A stretch of DNA of 64,000 bases from Cymbidium sinense. Its lineage: Eukaryota > Streptophyta > Magnoliopsida > Asparagales > Orchidaceae. The notes below the pieces were generated by a model. The model was given only the letters and a program-made list of their open reading frames with translations, was not told where the DNA came from and did no database searches. Location: assembly GCA_021442155.1 (NCBI GenBank), contig JAKCPB010001398.1, forward strand, positions 1 to 64,000, written 5' to 3'. A program made the position numbers and the translations under genes. This document shows positions 46,701 through 59,046 of this stretch, one piece after another (position 1 is the stretch's first letter; each line of letters opens with the position of its first letter).

Positions 46701-49106
46701 CTTTATTTTAGTTTCTTTATTTATTTTTAGTAGGTTTTATTTTAAGTTTTTTATTTTATTTTATCTTTTATTTTAGTTAGGTTTTTTTTATTATTTTTTT
46801 TAGCTCATTTATTCAGCTTAACTTTTTTATTTTAAGTTTTTTTTGATTTAGGATTTAGGGTTTAGGGCTAGTTTGGTTAGGGTTTAGGGTTTAGTGTTAG
46901 GGTTTAGGGTTTAGTGGTTTAGTGTGGTTTAAGGTGGGGTTGTGATCATGGTAGTGGTTATTAGGGTTAGGATTTAGGTTAGTTTAGGGTTTAGGGTTCA
47001 ATTTAGGTTTAGGGTTTAAGGTTTAGGGTTTAGTGTAGGTTTTAGGGTTTAGGGTTTAAGGTTTAGGATTGTTTAGGATTTAGAGTTTAAAGTTTAGGGT
47101 TAATTTGTTTAGTTTTTATTTTTTTATTTTTATTTTTAAATTAAGCAAACCGATAGGTTTAGGTTTAGTTTATTTTGTTTATTTATTATTAATTTATTTA
47201 TTTTATTTTGATTTAAGTTTTATTTATTTATTTATTTTAGTTTATTTTATCCATTTATTTTAGTTTAGGTTTTTTCATTTAGTTTATTTTAGGTTTAATT
47301 TTTTTTTTAATTTAGTTTTATTTTATTTTATTTTTTTTAGTTTAAGTTTTATTTTTATTTTAAGTTTAGGTTTAAGTTTTTTATTTTTTTTTAGGTTAGG
47401 TTTTAAGTTTTATTTTAGGTTTATTTTTAGGTTTTATTTTTAGTTTAGGTTTAGGTTTATTTTAGTTTATTTTATTTTAGCTAGTTTAGGTTTTTTAGGT
47501 TTAGGTAGTTAATTTATTTTAGGTTTAGGTTTATTGATTTTAGTTTAGTTTATTTTAGTGTAGTTTAGTTTATTTTATTTTTATTTTGGTTTAGCCTTTT
47601 TTTTGTTTAGGGTTTTGGTTTTATTTTATTCATTTTAGGTTTTATTTTATGTTTATTGTCGTTTAGGTTTTTATTTAGTTTTATTTTATTTTATTTTAGG
47701 TTTAGTTTTAATTTTATTTTAGGTTTTGATTTAGTTTAAGTTTAGTTATCCATTTTAGTTTAATTTTATTTCTTGTTTATCTTAGGTTTAGGTCAGGTTT
47801 AGGTAAGTTTTAGTTTATGTTTTATTATATATTAGGTTTTATTTATTTTATTTTAAGTCATTTATCTAGTTTAGGGAAGAGTTTTGATTTAGGATTTAGG
47901 TTAAAGATTAAGGAGGGCCCAGGGAGGGTTTAGGGTTTAGGGCCCAGTGGCCTGGAGAGAGTGGCTAGTTTCAGTTATGGCTCAGGGTGTCAGGTTTGGG
48001 CCCAGGATCAGTTAAGGTAGGGTCAATTTAGGAGTGGGTAGGTAGGCTCAGTGGTTTGTGGCCTGGTAGGTTGGCCTAGGATTTAGAGTTTAAAGTTTAG
48101 GGTCAGTTTGTGGTAGGGTAGGGAATTTTTATTTTTATTTTAAATTAAGTAAAGGGTAGGTTTAGTTTATTTTATTTATTTTTATTAATTTTAATTTATT
48201 TTATTTTTTATTTCATTTAAGTTTTATTTATTTTATTTAGTTTATTTATTTATTATGTATTTATTTTAGTTTAGGTTTTCATTTTAGTTTATTTTAGGTT
48301 TAGGTTTATTTTTTAATTTAGTTTTATTTTATTTTATTTTTAGGTTTAAGTTTTATTTTTATTTTAAGTTTAGGTTTAAGTTTTCTTTTATTTTATTTTA
48401 GGTTTAGGTTTTAAGTTTTTATTTTAGGTTTATTTTAGGTTTTATTTTTTAGTTTAGGTTTATTTTAGTTTATTTTATTTAGCTTTAGGTTTAGGTTTAG
48501 GTTTAGGTTTAGTTTATTTTAAGTTTTAAGTTTTATTGATTTTAGTTTAGTTTATTTTAGTAGGTTTAGGTTTATTTTATTTTTATTGTTTAGCCTTTTT
48601 AATTTAGGGTTTTGGTTTTATTTTTTATTCATTTTTAGGTTTTATTTTATGTTTATTGTCCAGTTTAGGTTTTATTTAGTTTTTATTTTATTTTATTTTA
48701 GGTTTAGTTTTAATTTTATTTAGGTTTTTGATTTTTTAGTTCAGTTTAAGTTTTTAGTTATCTTATTTTAGTTTAATTTTTATTTCTTATTTTATTTTCT
48801 TTTTAAGTTTAGGTTTTGGTTTAAGTTTTAGTTTATGTTTTTATTATATATTGGTTTATGTTTTTATTTATTTTACTTTTAAGTTTCATTTATTTTAGGC
48901 TTAGCTTTTTAGGGTTTAAGTTTTAGTTTCTTTTTGGATTTAGGATTTAGGGTTTAGGGCTTAAGGTTTAAGGTTTTAGGGTTTAGAGTTTAGTGTTTAG
49001 GGTATACGGTTTAAGGTTTGGGGTTTAAGGTGTTTAGGGTTTAGGGTTTAGGTTTTAGGTTTAGGATTCAAGTTTTAGTTTAGGGTTTAGGGTTTTTGTT
49101 TTTTTA
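43738..49106 (+). repeat. Telomere-derived satellite, block B2
   Basis: Counterpart of block A2, gene-free. Anchors lie near 44017, 44980, 47137 and 48145, with the alternative junction word near 46098. The G-rich blocks at 43738-43990, 44830-44970, 45240-45460, 46855-47110 and 47880-48125 contain many GGCC, TCAGGG and CCCAGGG words absent from copy A. T/A-rich bodies are little changed. The open frame 44484-44849 is Phe/Leu-only low-complexity sequence and not a gene. Confidence 0.9.
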
Positions 49107-49294
49107 TAGGGAAAAATTTAGATTCAACCTTTCTTCTTTGATTTCATCAACCAAGTAACACACCAAGTTTTCTATGATATGTTTATGACATAGATCAAAA
49201 GTTCACGCATAAAGCAAATTAAAAACCCTAGATAACAAGAATCATCTCTATTATAAAGATTGTTCCATAAGTAGAAGATTGGATAGGCCGTTCT
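49107..49294 (-). other. 3' UTR-like tail of the glycine-rich gene fragment, copy B
   Basis: Unique non-satellite sequence after the minus-strand stop, up to the junction TTTTTATAGGGAAAAATTT near 49107. It matches copy A 16975-17151 with fewer deletions. Confidence 0.6.
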
Positions 49295-49620
49295 TCATTT
49301 TCTCCAGTTCCCATTAGAATTACCCTGACCTCTCGAATAGCAGGATCCACTGTCATATCGCCGATCTCTGCCTCTACCACCACCACGGCTGTAACCTCCG
49401 TCGCTCCTCTGCCTCCATAACCAACACTACTCTGACCACCACCTCTATATCGACCAACACTACTCCGACCACCACCTCTATATCGACCAACACCTCCAGA
49501 TTCCCTACCACCATTACGATAACTGCCACCTTCACCTTCATTTCCACCACTGGATCTAAACTGAGCCTGGTTGACAGTGATGTTCATGTCGTCAAGATTC
49601 TGCCCAATCTTAATGTAAAG
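49295..49620 (-). pseudogene. Glycine-rich RNA-binding protein, last-exon fragment, copy B
   Basis: Better-preserved partner of 17152-17440. On the minus strand, from 49620 downward, it shows the end of an RRM (GQNLDDMNITVNQAQF) and then a glycine-rich tail with repeated RYRGGG and SSVG units. A one-base frameshift falls near YGGRGA. Beyond it the correct frame is the neighbouring one, which reads SRGGGRGRDRRYD and ends NGNWRK with TGA at 49295-49297, a typical end for this family. The open frame 49228-49587 therefore follows the wrong frame after the shift. The N-terminal RRM and promoter are absent, so function is not expected. Confidence 0.87.
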
Positions 49621-52600
49621 GTTTTGTTTTTGGTTTATTTTTTTAATTTATTTAGTTACTTCAGGTTTAGGTTGGGTTTGGGGTTTAGGGTTGGGTTTAG
49701 CCAGCTTTAAGGTTTAGGGTTTAGGGTTTAGGGTTTTAGGGTTTATGCTGGGTTTAGGTTTTAGGACTTAGTTTAGGGTTTTTTAGGATTACAGGGTTTA
49801 GGTTTAGGGTTTAGGTTTGTTGTAGTTTTAGGTTTATGTTTATTTAGATTATTTAATTAATTTATTTATTTTAGCTTATTTTATTTTATATTTTTATTTA
49901 TGCTTATTTTTATTATTATTTAGTTTAGTTTATTTATTTTAGGTTTATTTATTTCAATTTAGGTTTTTTATTTTAGTTTATTTTTTAGGTTTAGGTTTTA
50001 GGTTTTTATTTTAGGTTTATTTTAAAGGTTTCATTTTTTAGTTTATTTTTAGTTTATTTTGTTTAATTTAGTTTAGGTTTAGGTTTTATTTATTTTAGTT
50101 TAATTTATTTTAGTTTAGGTTTAGGTTTATTTTATTTTGTTTATTTTATTTTATTTTAGTTTAGGTTTTTTTTTTAGTTTTAGGTTTTGGTATTTTTTTA
50201 TTTTTTAGGTTTTATTTTAAGGTTTATTTTAGGTTTAAATTTTATTTTTACTTTATTTTATTTTAGGTTTATTTTATTTTGTTACAGTTTCATTTTATTT
50301 AGGTTTTTTATTCTTAGTTTATTTTATTTTTATTTTAGTTTAGGTTTTTTATTTATTATGTTAACTTATTTTTATTAGTTTATTTTACTTTATTTTTAGG
50401 TTTAAGTTTAAGTTTTAGTTTAAGTTTTATTTTATTTTATTTTATTTATTTAGGTTAGGTTTACTATTTATTTCATTTTAGGTTTAGGTTTAGGATTTAT
50501 TTTATTTATTTATTTTTTAGGTTTAATTTTTTTAGGTTTTAGGTTTTAAGGTATGGTGCAGGGCTTAGTTTTTGTTTATTTTAGGGTTTTATAGTTAGGT
50601 TGGGATTTAGGGTTTAGGGTCCAGTTAACTTAGGCATTGGGTTTAGGCTTTAGTTTTAGGGTTTTGGTTTTGTTTAGGCTCAGGGTAGGGTTAGAGTTTA
50701 GGGCCCAGGGTTTAGGGTTTGGTTTTGGTTTGTGGTTTAGCTCAGTTGGGCTCAGGTTAGTTTTTATGGTAGGGTTTAGGGTTTAGGATCAAGAGTTTAG
50801 GGTTTAGGGTTTTTGAATTAAGCAAACCCGACATTTAATTTAGTTGGATTTATCTTAGTTTAGGTTTATTTTATTTTATTTTAGGTTTAGGTTTGGTATG
50901 TTATTTTTTTGTTTGGTTTATTTTATCTTTAGGTTTAGGCATTTTATTTTTAGGCATAGGTTTAGGTTTTATTATATTTTCTTAGGTTTAGGTTTTAAGT
51001 TTTATTTTAGGTTTATTTTTGTCTTCTTTAGTTTAGGTTTAAGTTATTTTTTTATTTTATTTTATTTTATTTAGTTTAGGGTTTATGTTTAGTTTATTTT
51101 AGGTTTAGGTTTAGGTTTTAAATAATTTAGTTTTATTTATTTTAGTTTAGGTTTATGTTTATTATCTTTTTTTATTTTTAGGTTTTTTTTAGTTTAGGGT
51201 TTAGTTTTTTATTTTTATTTATTTTAGTTTTTTATTTTATATTTTAGGATTGGGGTTTTAGAGTTTAGGGTTTTAGGTTAGGGTTGTAGGGTCAGGTTTA
51301 TGGTAGGTTTAGGTTATTTTAAGGTTTAGGGTTTAGGGTTTAGGATTTAGGGTTTAAGAAATTCTTTTAAAATTAAGTAAACCGACATTTAAGTTTATTT
51401 AATTTTTTTGTTTATTTGAGTTTATTTTATTTTTATTTTATTTAAGTTTATTTTTATTTTATTTAGTTTAGTTTATTTATTTTAGGTTTATTTATTTTAG
51501 TTTAGGATTTTCTTAGTTTATTTTTTAGGTTTAGGTTTAGTTTTTAGTTAAGTTCTATTTTTATTTTATTTTATAGGTTTAGGTTTTATTTTTTATTTTC
51601 TGATTTAGGTTTAGGTTTAGGTTTTATTTTACTTTTTTAGGATTAGGTTTTAGGTTTCTATTTTAGGATTATTTTTAGGTTTTATTTTTTAGTTTAGGTA
51701 TAGTTTTATTTTTAGTTTATTTTATTTTATTTAGTTTTTAGGTTTTAGGATTTATTTATATTTAGTTTAGTTTATTTTATTTTAGGTTTAGTTTTATTTT
51801 GTTTATTTTATTTTATTTTAGGTTTAGGTTCTCTTTTTTAGTATTTTAGATTTTATTTTCTGTTTATTTTTAGGTTTTATTTTTAATTTTAAGGTTTAGG
51901 TTTTTATTTAATTATTATTTTATTATATTTTAGGTTTATTTATTTAAATTTTAATTTTAGTTTTTATTTTATTTAGGTTTTTATCCCAGGTTTACTTTAA
52001 TTTTAGTTTAGTTTAGGTTTTATTTTATTTTATTTAGTTTATTTTTCTTTTATTTTATTATTTTATTTAGGTTTAGGTTATTTTATTTATCTTTATTTTT
52101 AGGCTTTAAGTTTTAGGGTTTAGTTTAGTCAGCTTTATGGTGGTTTTAGGGTTTAGGGTTTGTGGCTCTAGGGTTAGTAGAGTTTAGGGTAGGTCAGGTG
52201 GCTCAGCTTTTTTAGGGTCATTTTGTTAGGGTCAGGGTTTCAGTTAGTTATTTAGGTTAGTTTAGGGTTTAAGTTTTGTCATGGGTTTAGGTTTTAGGTT
52301 TGGGTTTTGTATTGGTTGGGTCGGTAGGGGTTAGGTTTAGTTTGGTCAGTTAGGGTTTTGTGGTTTATGCTTTTAGGGTTTAAGGTCTTTAGGGTTTGGA
52401 GGTTTTTAGGTTAGGGTTTGTTTTAGGTTTGGGTTTTGGTTTTTAGTTTAGTTTTTAATTAAGTAAACCCATAGGTTTAGGTTTATTTAGTTTAATTAGT
52501 TTATTCTTTATTTATTTTAGTTTATTTTATTTTTTATTTATGTTTATTTTATTTTTTTAGTTTAGTTTTAGGTTTATTTATTTTATTTTAGGTTTTCATT

Positions 52601-55600
52601 TTAGTTTATTTTTAGGTTTAGGTTTATGTTTTAGTTGAGTTTTATTTTCATTTATATTTTAGGTTTCAATTTTATCTTTTATTTTTAAGTCTAGGTTTAT
52701 ATTTTATTTTATTTTAGGTTCAAGTTTTAGGTTTTATTTTAGGTTTACTTTTAGGTTTTATTTTTAATTTAGGTTTAGGTTTATTTTAGTTTATTTTATT
52801 TCATTTAGTTTAGGTTTCAATTTACATTTAATTTATTTTAGGTTTAGGTTTAGATTTTAATTATTTTAGTGTAGTTTATTTTAGTTTAGGTTTAGGTTTA
52901 TTTTATTTTGTTCATTTTATTTTTATTTTAGGATTAGGATTTTTTTTTTTTTTTGGGTTTAGGTTATATTTTTTATTTATTTTTAAGTTTTATTTTTAAG
53001 TTTTATTTTTAGGTTTAGGTTTTTATTTAATTTTTATTTTATTTTATGTTTATTTTTTATTTTATTTTATTTTTATTTTATGTTTAGTTTTTATTTTATT
53101 AAGTTTTTTCTTCTTATTTTTATAATATTTATTAGTTTAGTTTAGGTTTTTCTTTATTTTATTTTAGTTTATTTTTATTTTTATTTTATTTTATTTTTAG
53201 GTTTAGGTTTATGTTTTAGTTTAGGTTTTTATTTTATTTAGGTTTAGGTTTATTTATTTATTTTATTTTTAGGTTTATTTAGTTTAGGTTTAGGTCTTCA
53301 GATTTTAAGGGTTTTGGTAGTGGGTGGGTTGAGATCTAGGATTTAGGCATGTTTGGACTATTAGTTCAGGGTTTAGGATTTAGTTTAGGGTTTAGAGCTT
53401 TAGGCTCAGTTTTGTGGTAAGTGGTCAGCTCAGTGCTTTGGGTTGTGGTGTGTGGCCTGTGAGCTCAGCTTTAGAAGATTTAGGGTGTGGAGGGCCCAGG
53501 TCAGCCTCAGGGCTCAGTGGGTTTAGGTGGTTAGGTGGTAGGAGGGAGTTTAGGGTGGGAGTCAGGGTCAGGGTCAGGGCCTGGGTGGGTGTATAATTAG
53601 GATTGTTAGGTTTAGGTTTATTTAGTTTATTTTATTTATTTTAGTTTATTTTATTTTATTTTATTTTATTTAGTGGTTTATTTATTTTGATTATATTTAA
53701 TTTAGGGTTTTATTTTAGTTTATTTTTTTAGGTTTAGCTTACGCTTTATGTTTACTTTTTAGTTTAGTTTTTTTTAGGTTTAACTTTTATTTTGTATTTT
53801 TAAGTTTAGGTTTAGGTTTTTATTTTATTTGTTTAGGTTTAGCTTTTAAGTTTTTATTTTAGGTTTATTTTTAGGTTTATTTTTAGTTTATTTTTAGGTT
53901 TATTTTTAGGTTTATTTTTAGGTTTTATTTGTTTCAGTTTAGTTTATTTTAGTTTAGGTTTATGTTTATTTTGTTTTGTTTATTTTTGGTTTAGGTTTTT
54001 TTTAGTTTAGGGTTTAGGTTTTATTTTTTATTTATTTTTAGGTTTATTTTTTAGGTTTAGGTTTTTATTTAGTTTTTATTTTATTTTATTTTCATTTTAT
54101 GTTTAGTTTTAATTTTATTTAAGTTTTTTATTTTTAGGTTTATCTTATTTTTTGGTTTAGTTTATGTTTTTATTTATTTTATTTTAGTTTAGTTTTTATT
54201 TTTTTTTATATTATTTTACTTTTATCTGTAAGTTTAGGTTCTTATTTTATTTTATTTTTATTTAATTAAGTTTTAGTTTTTTTTTAATTTTATTTTAGGT
54301 TTTATTTAGTTTAGGTTTTTTTGGGCTGGTTTAGGGTTTAGGGTTGTAGATTTAGGATGGTTTAAGGGTTGATGGTTTATGGTTTAGGGTTTTAGGGTTT
54401 GGGTCTAGGGTTTGGCAGGGTCAGTAGGTTATGGTTTAATGTAGGTTTAGGGTTTTGGGGTAGGTTTAGGATTTAGGGTTTAGGGTGGAGGGTTTAGTGG
54501 GGTTTTCATTTTATTTTCTTTAGATTACAAACCCACAGGTTCAGCTTATTTAGATATTTATTTAGTTTATTTTATTATTTATTTTATTTAAGTTTATTTA
54601 ATTTTTATTTAGTTTAGTTTATTTATTTTAGTTAATTTATTTTAGTTTATTTATAGGTTTTAGGTTTGTGTTTATTTTTGTTTAGTTTTATTTTTATTTA
54701 ATTTGCTGGTTTATTTTGTTTATATGTTTAGGTTTAGGTTTTAGATTTTTTTTAGGTTTAGGTTTTAGTTTTATTTTAGGTAAGTTTTTAGGTATTTTTT
54801 TTTAGTTTAGGTGTATTTTGAGTTTATTTTATTTTATTTAGTTTAGGTTTATGTTTAGGTGTAGTTTATTTTATTTTAGGTTTAGGTATTATTTATTTTA
54901 GTTTAGTTTATTTTATTTTATTTAGTTTAGTGTAGTTTATTTTAGGTTTAGGTTTAGGTTTTATTTATTTTAGTTTAGTTTATCTTAGTTTAGGTTTAGG
55001 TTTATTTTATTTTTATTTTAGGTTTAGGTTTTCTTTTTAATTTAGGGTTTAGGTTTTATTTTTAATTTATTTTTATGTTTTATGTTTAGGTTTATTTAAT
55101 AGGTTTAGGTTTTTATTTAGTTTTTATTTTATTTTATTTTAGGTTTATTTTATTTTTATTTTAGGTTTAGTTCTTATTTTATTTAGATTTTTTATTTTTT
55201 TAGTTTAGTTTAGGTTTTCATTTATTTTATTTTATTTTAGTTTTTATTTTTTATTTTATTTTCTTTTTAGGTTTAAGTTTAGGTTTAGGTTTTAGTTTAT
55301 GTTTTTTTTTTTTTTATTTTTTGTTCATTTTATCTTGGTTTACGTTTTTTTATTAATTTTATTTTTAGATTTTATTTAGTTTAGGTTTAGAATTTAGCTT
55401 TTAGGGTTTAGGGTTTAGGGTTTTATTTTAGGTTTATTTTAGGTTTTATTTTTAGTAGGTTTAGGTTTATTTTAGTTTATTTTATTTTATTTAGTTTAGA
55501 GTTTAGTTTATTTTAGTTTAGATTTAGGTTTTATTTATTTTAATTTAGTTAATTTTAGTTTAGTTATATTTTATTTTGTTTATTTTATTTTATTTTATGT

Positions 55601-58600
55601 TTAGTTTTTATTTTAGTTTAGGGTTTTGTTTTATTTTATTTATTTTAGGTTTTATTTTTAGGTTTATTTAGGTTTAGGTTTTATTTAATTTTATTATATT
55701 TTATTTTAAGTTTTTTTTTTATTTTACATTTAGTTTTTTTATTGTATTTAGGTTTTTATTCCAGGTTAATATTATTATTTTATTTAGTTTAGGTTTATAT
55801 TTATTTTAATTTTTTTTTTATTTTTATTTTAATTTTATTTTAGGTTTAGTTTATTTATTATTTTTTTTATTTTTTTTTTAGGTTTAGGTTTATTTATTTA
55901 TTTTAGTTTTAAGTTTTATTTACTTTAAGTTTAGGTTTTTAGGTTTTAGGTTTAGTTAGCAGATTAAGGGTGTCGGGCATGGTTGGCTTTAGGCTTTAGG
56001 GTTTTAGTTTGTGGTCAGGGTAGGTTTATATTTATAGAGGGTTTGGTTTGGGTGGTTTTCAGGGTTTACACTCAGTTTCTCAGATTTTAGGCTCAGGGTC
56101 AGTTTGGGGATCAGGTTAGCCTTGATTTGGTTCAAGATTTGAGACTTTAGGCTCAGTCAGGTTTAGGTTGGTAGATTTGTGGTTTAGGGTCAGGATTTAG
56201 ATCAGGGTTTAGTGGCTCAGTTAGTTTCAGTGATCTTAGCCTTGCCTAGGGTTTGGGCTCAGACCCTTTAGGTTACATTTAAGATTTAAGGTCCATTTTA
56301 GTATTTTCAGGAGCCTGAGGGGTCAGTTAGGGTTTAGTTTGGGTTTAGAGTTTTTTAGGATTTTTAAAACAGGTTAATGGTATGTTTAGGTTTTTAGTTG
56401 TTTAGTTTAATTTTTTTATTTATTTTATTTATCTAATTTTTTTAGTTAGGTTTATTTTTATTTTATTTAGTTTATTTTGTTTATTTTAGGTTTATTTATT
56501 TTAGTTTACTTTTTTATTTTTGTTTATTTTTTAAGTTTAGGTTTAGATTTATTTTTACATTTTAGTTTAGTTTTATTTTTATTTTATTTTTTAGGTTTAG
56601 GTTTTCTTTTTTATTTTTAGGTTTAGGTTTAGGTTTTTATTTTCTTTTTTTAGGTTTAGGTTTTTGTTTTTTTTAAGGTTTATTTTTAGGTTTTATTTTT
56701 TAGTTTAGGTTTAAGTTTATTTTTAGTTTCTTTTATTTTATTTAGTTTAGGGTTTAGGTTAACTTTATTTTAGCTTTAGGTTAAGGTTTTATTTATATTA
56801 GTTTAGTTTATTTTGTTTAGGTTTATGTTTTTTTTATTTTGTTTATTTTAGTTTTAGGTTTTTTTATTTTATTTTACGTTTTATTTTTATTTATTTTTAG
56901 GTTTTATTTTAGGTTTATATTTTAGGTTTAGGTTTTTGTTTAGTTTTTATTTTTTTTATTTTAGGTTAATTTTATTTTTATTTTTTTGTTTAGGTTTAAT
57001 TTTATTTATGCTTTTTCTTTTAAGGTTTATTTTATTTTTTAGTTTCATTTAAGTATTTATTTATTTTATTTTAGTTTAGTTTTTATATTTTTTTTTTTTT
57101 TTTTGTAGGTTTAGGTTATTTTAAGTTTAGTTTAGCTTTAGGTTTTAATTTAGATTTATTTTATTTTTATTTTATTTCATTTAAGTTTAGGTTTTTTTTT
57201 TATTTAATTTTAGGTTTTATTTAATTTATGTTTAGGTTTTTAGTTTTAGGATTAGGGTTTAGGGTTCATTTTTGGGCTTAGGTTTTAGGGTTTAGGGTCT
57301 TGGTTTTTGTGGTTTGGATTTGTGATTTTAGGTTTAGGGTTTAGGGATAATGGTTTTTTTGGGTTTAGGGCCAGGATTTAGGGTTGTAGGTTTAGGATTT
57401 AGGTTTAATGTTAGTTTATGGTTTAGGGTTTAGGGTTTAGGGTTTAGGATTTATGGTTTAGGATTTAGGGTTTAAGGTTTCTAGTTTTCATGTTAATTAA
57501 GTAAACCGACAGCTTTAGGTTTATTTAGTTTAATTAGTTATTTTTTATTTCAAATTATTTTATTTTATTTTTTTATTTAGGTTTATTTTTTTATTTAGTT
57601 TACTTTATTTATTTGAAGTTAATTTACTTTTATGTTTTTATTTTAGTTTATTTTAGGATTAGGTTTAGTTTAGTTAAGTTTTATTTAATTTTAAGTTTTT
57701 TAGGTTTTATTTTAAGTTTTATTATTTTAGTTTAGGTATATGTTTATTTTAGTTTATTTTATTTCATTTTAGTTTAGGTTTAGGTTTTGGTTTAGGTTTA
57801 GTTTATTTTAGGATTAGGTTTAGATTTTATTTATTTTAATTTAGTTTTAGTTTTATTTTATTTTTTTATTTTATTTTTTATTTGAGGTTTAATTTTTTTT
57901 TAGTTTAGGGTTTAGGTTTTATTTTTTATTTATTTTTAGGTTTTATTTTAAGGTTTATTTTTTAGGTGTAGGTTTTTATTTAATTTTTATTTTATGTTTA
58001 GTTTTTATTTTATTTAGGTCATTTATTCTTAGGTTTATTTTATATTTTTAGTTTAGTTTTGGTTTTTATTTATTTTATTTTAGCTTATTTTTATTAGTTT
58101 ATTTTTAGCCATTTTTAGGTTTAGGTTTAGGTTTTATTTTATTTTATTTTATTTTATTTAGGTTTAGGTTTTATTTATTTATTAGGTTATTTAGTTTCAT
58201 TTTAATTGTGGTATAGTGGTTTTAGGGTTTGTGGTAGTCAGGTCAGTGGGTTTGGGGTGGACTATAGTCTTTAGGGTCAGGTAGGGCCCAGGGTCATTAG
58301 GGTTTAATTTAGTGTAGATTTAGCTTTGTTTAAGATTTTTGTGGTTTTAGTTTTAGTTTAGGCCTAGGGTAGGGTAGAGGTTAAGAGGTTTAGTTAGGGT
58401 TAGGGTAGGTCAGTTTAGGGTTTAGGGTTTATGGTCAGTCATTGTCTGGGGTCAGCTTACGCCATGGTTTGGGTTTAGGGTAGGGTTTTTTTTTAAATTA
58501 AGCAAACTTTAGGTTTATTTAATTTATTTAGCTAATTTTTTATGTATTTTAGTTTATTTTATTTTATATTTTTATTTAATTTATTTTTATTTAGTTTAGT

Positions 58601-59046
58601 TTTATTTATTTTAGTTTAGGTTTTTGTATTGTAGTTTATTTTTTAGGTTTAGGTTTAGGTTTATGTTTTTTTTAGTTTAGTTTTATTTTTATTTTATTTT
58701 TTAGGTTTAGGTTTTATTTTTTATTTTGGGGTTTATGTTTAGGTTTTATTTTATTTTTTTTTTTATGTTTAGTTTTATGTTTTTATTTTATGGTTATTTA
58801 TAGGTTTTTTTTAGTTTAGTTTAGGTTTATTTTAGTTTATTTTATTTTATCTTAGGGTTTAGGTTTAACTTATTTTAAATTTTGGTTTTAGTTTTATTTA
58901 TTTTAGTTTGTTTTATTGTAGTTTAGGTTTATGTTTATTTTATTTTGTTTTTTTAGGTTTAGGTTCTTTTTTAGTTTTTTAGGTTTTATTTTTATTTATT
59001 TTAGGTTTATTTTTTAGGTTTAAATTTTTATTTAGTTTTTATTTTA
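49621..59046 (+). repeat. Telomere-derived satellite, block B3
   Basis: Counterpart of block A3, about 800 bases shorter, gene-free. Anchors lie near 50815, 51370, 52458, 57494 and 58494, with decayed ones near 53598, 54523 and 56365. The G-rich blocks at 50560-50815, 52100-52450, 53310-53600, 54310-54520, 55950-56350, 57240-57480 and 58200-58490 are rich in C-containing variants. Frames at 50187-50378 and 53414-53596 are low-complexity artefacts. Confidence 0.9.

Noticed and set aside
50187..50378. 63-codon hydrophobic open frame
   Set aside because: Low-complexity satellite translation, absent from copy A.
53414..53596. 60-codon open frame in the GC-richer block
   Set aside because: It exists only in the altered telomere-like block of copy B. 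The amino-acid composition is that of repeated GGGTCA words, and copy A has none.
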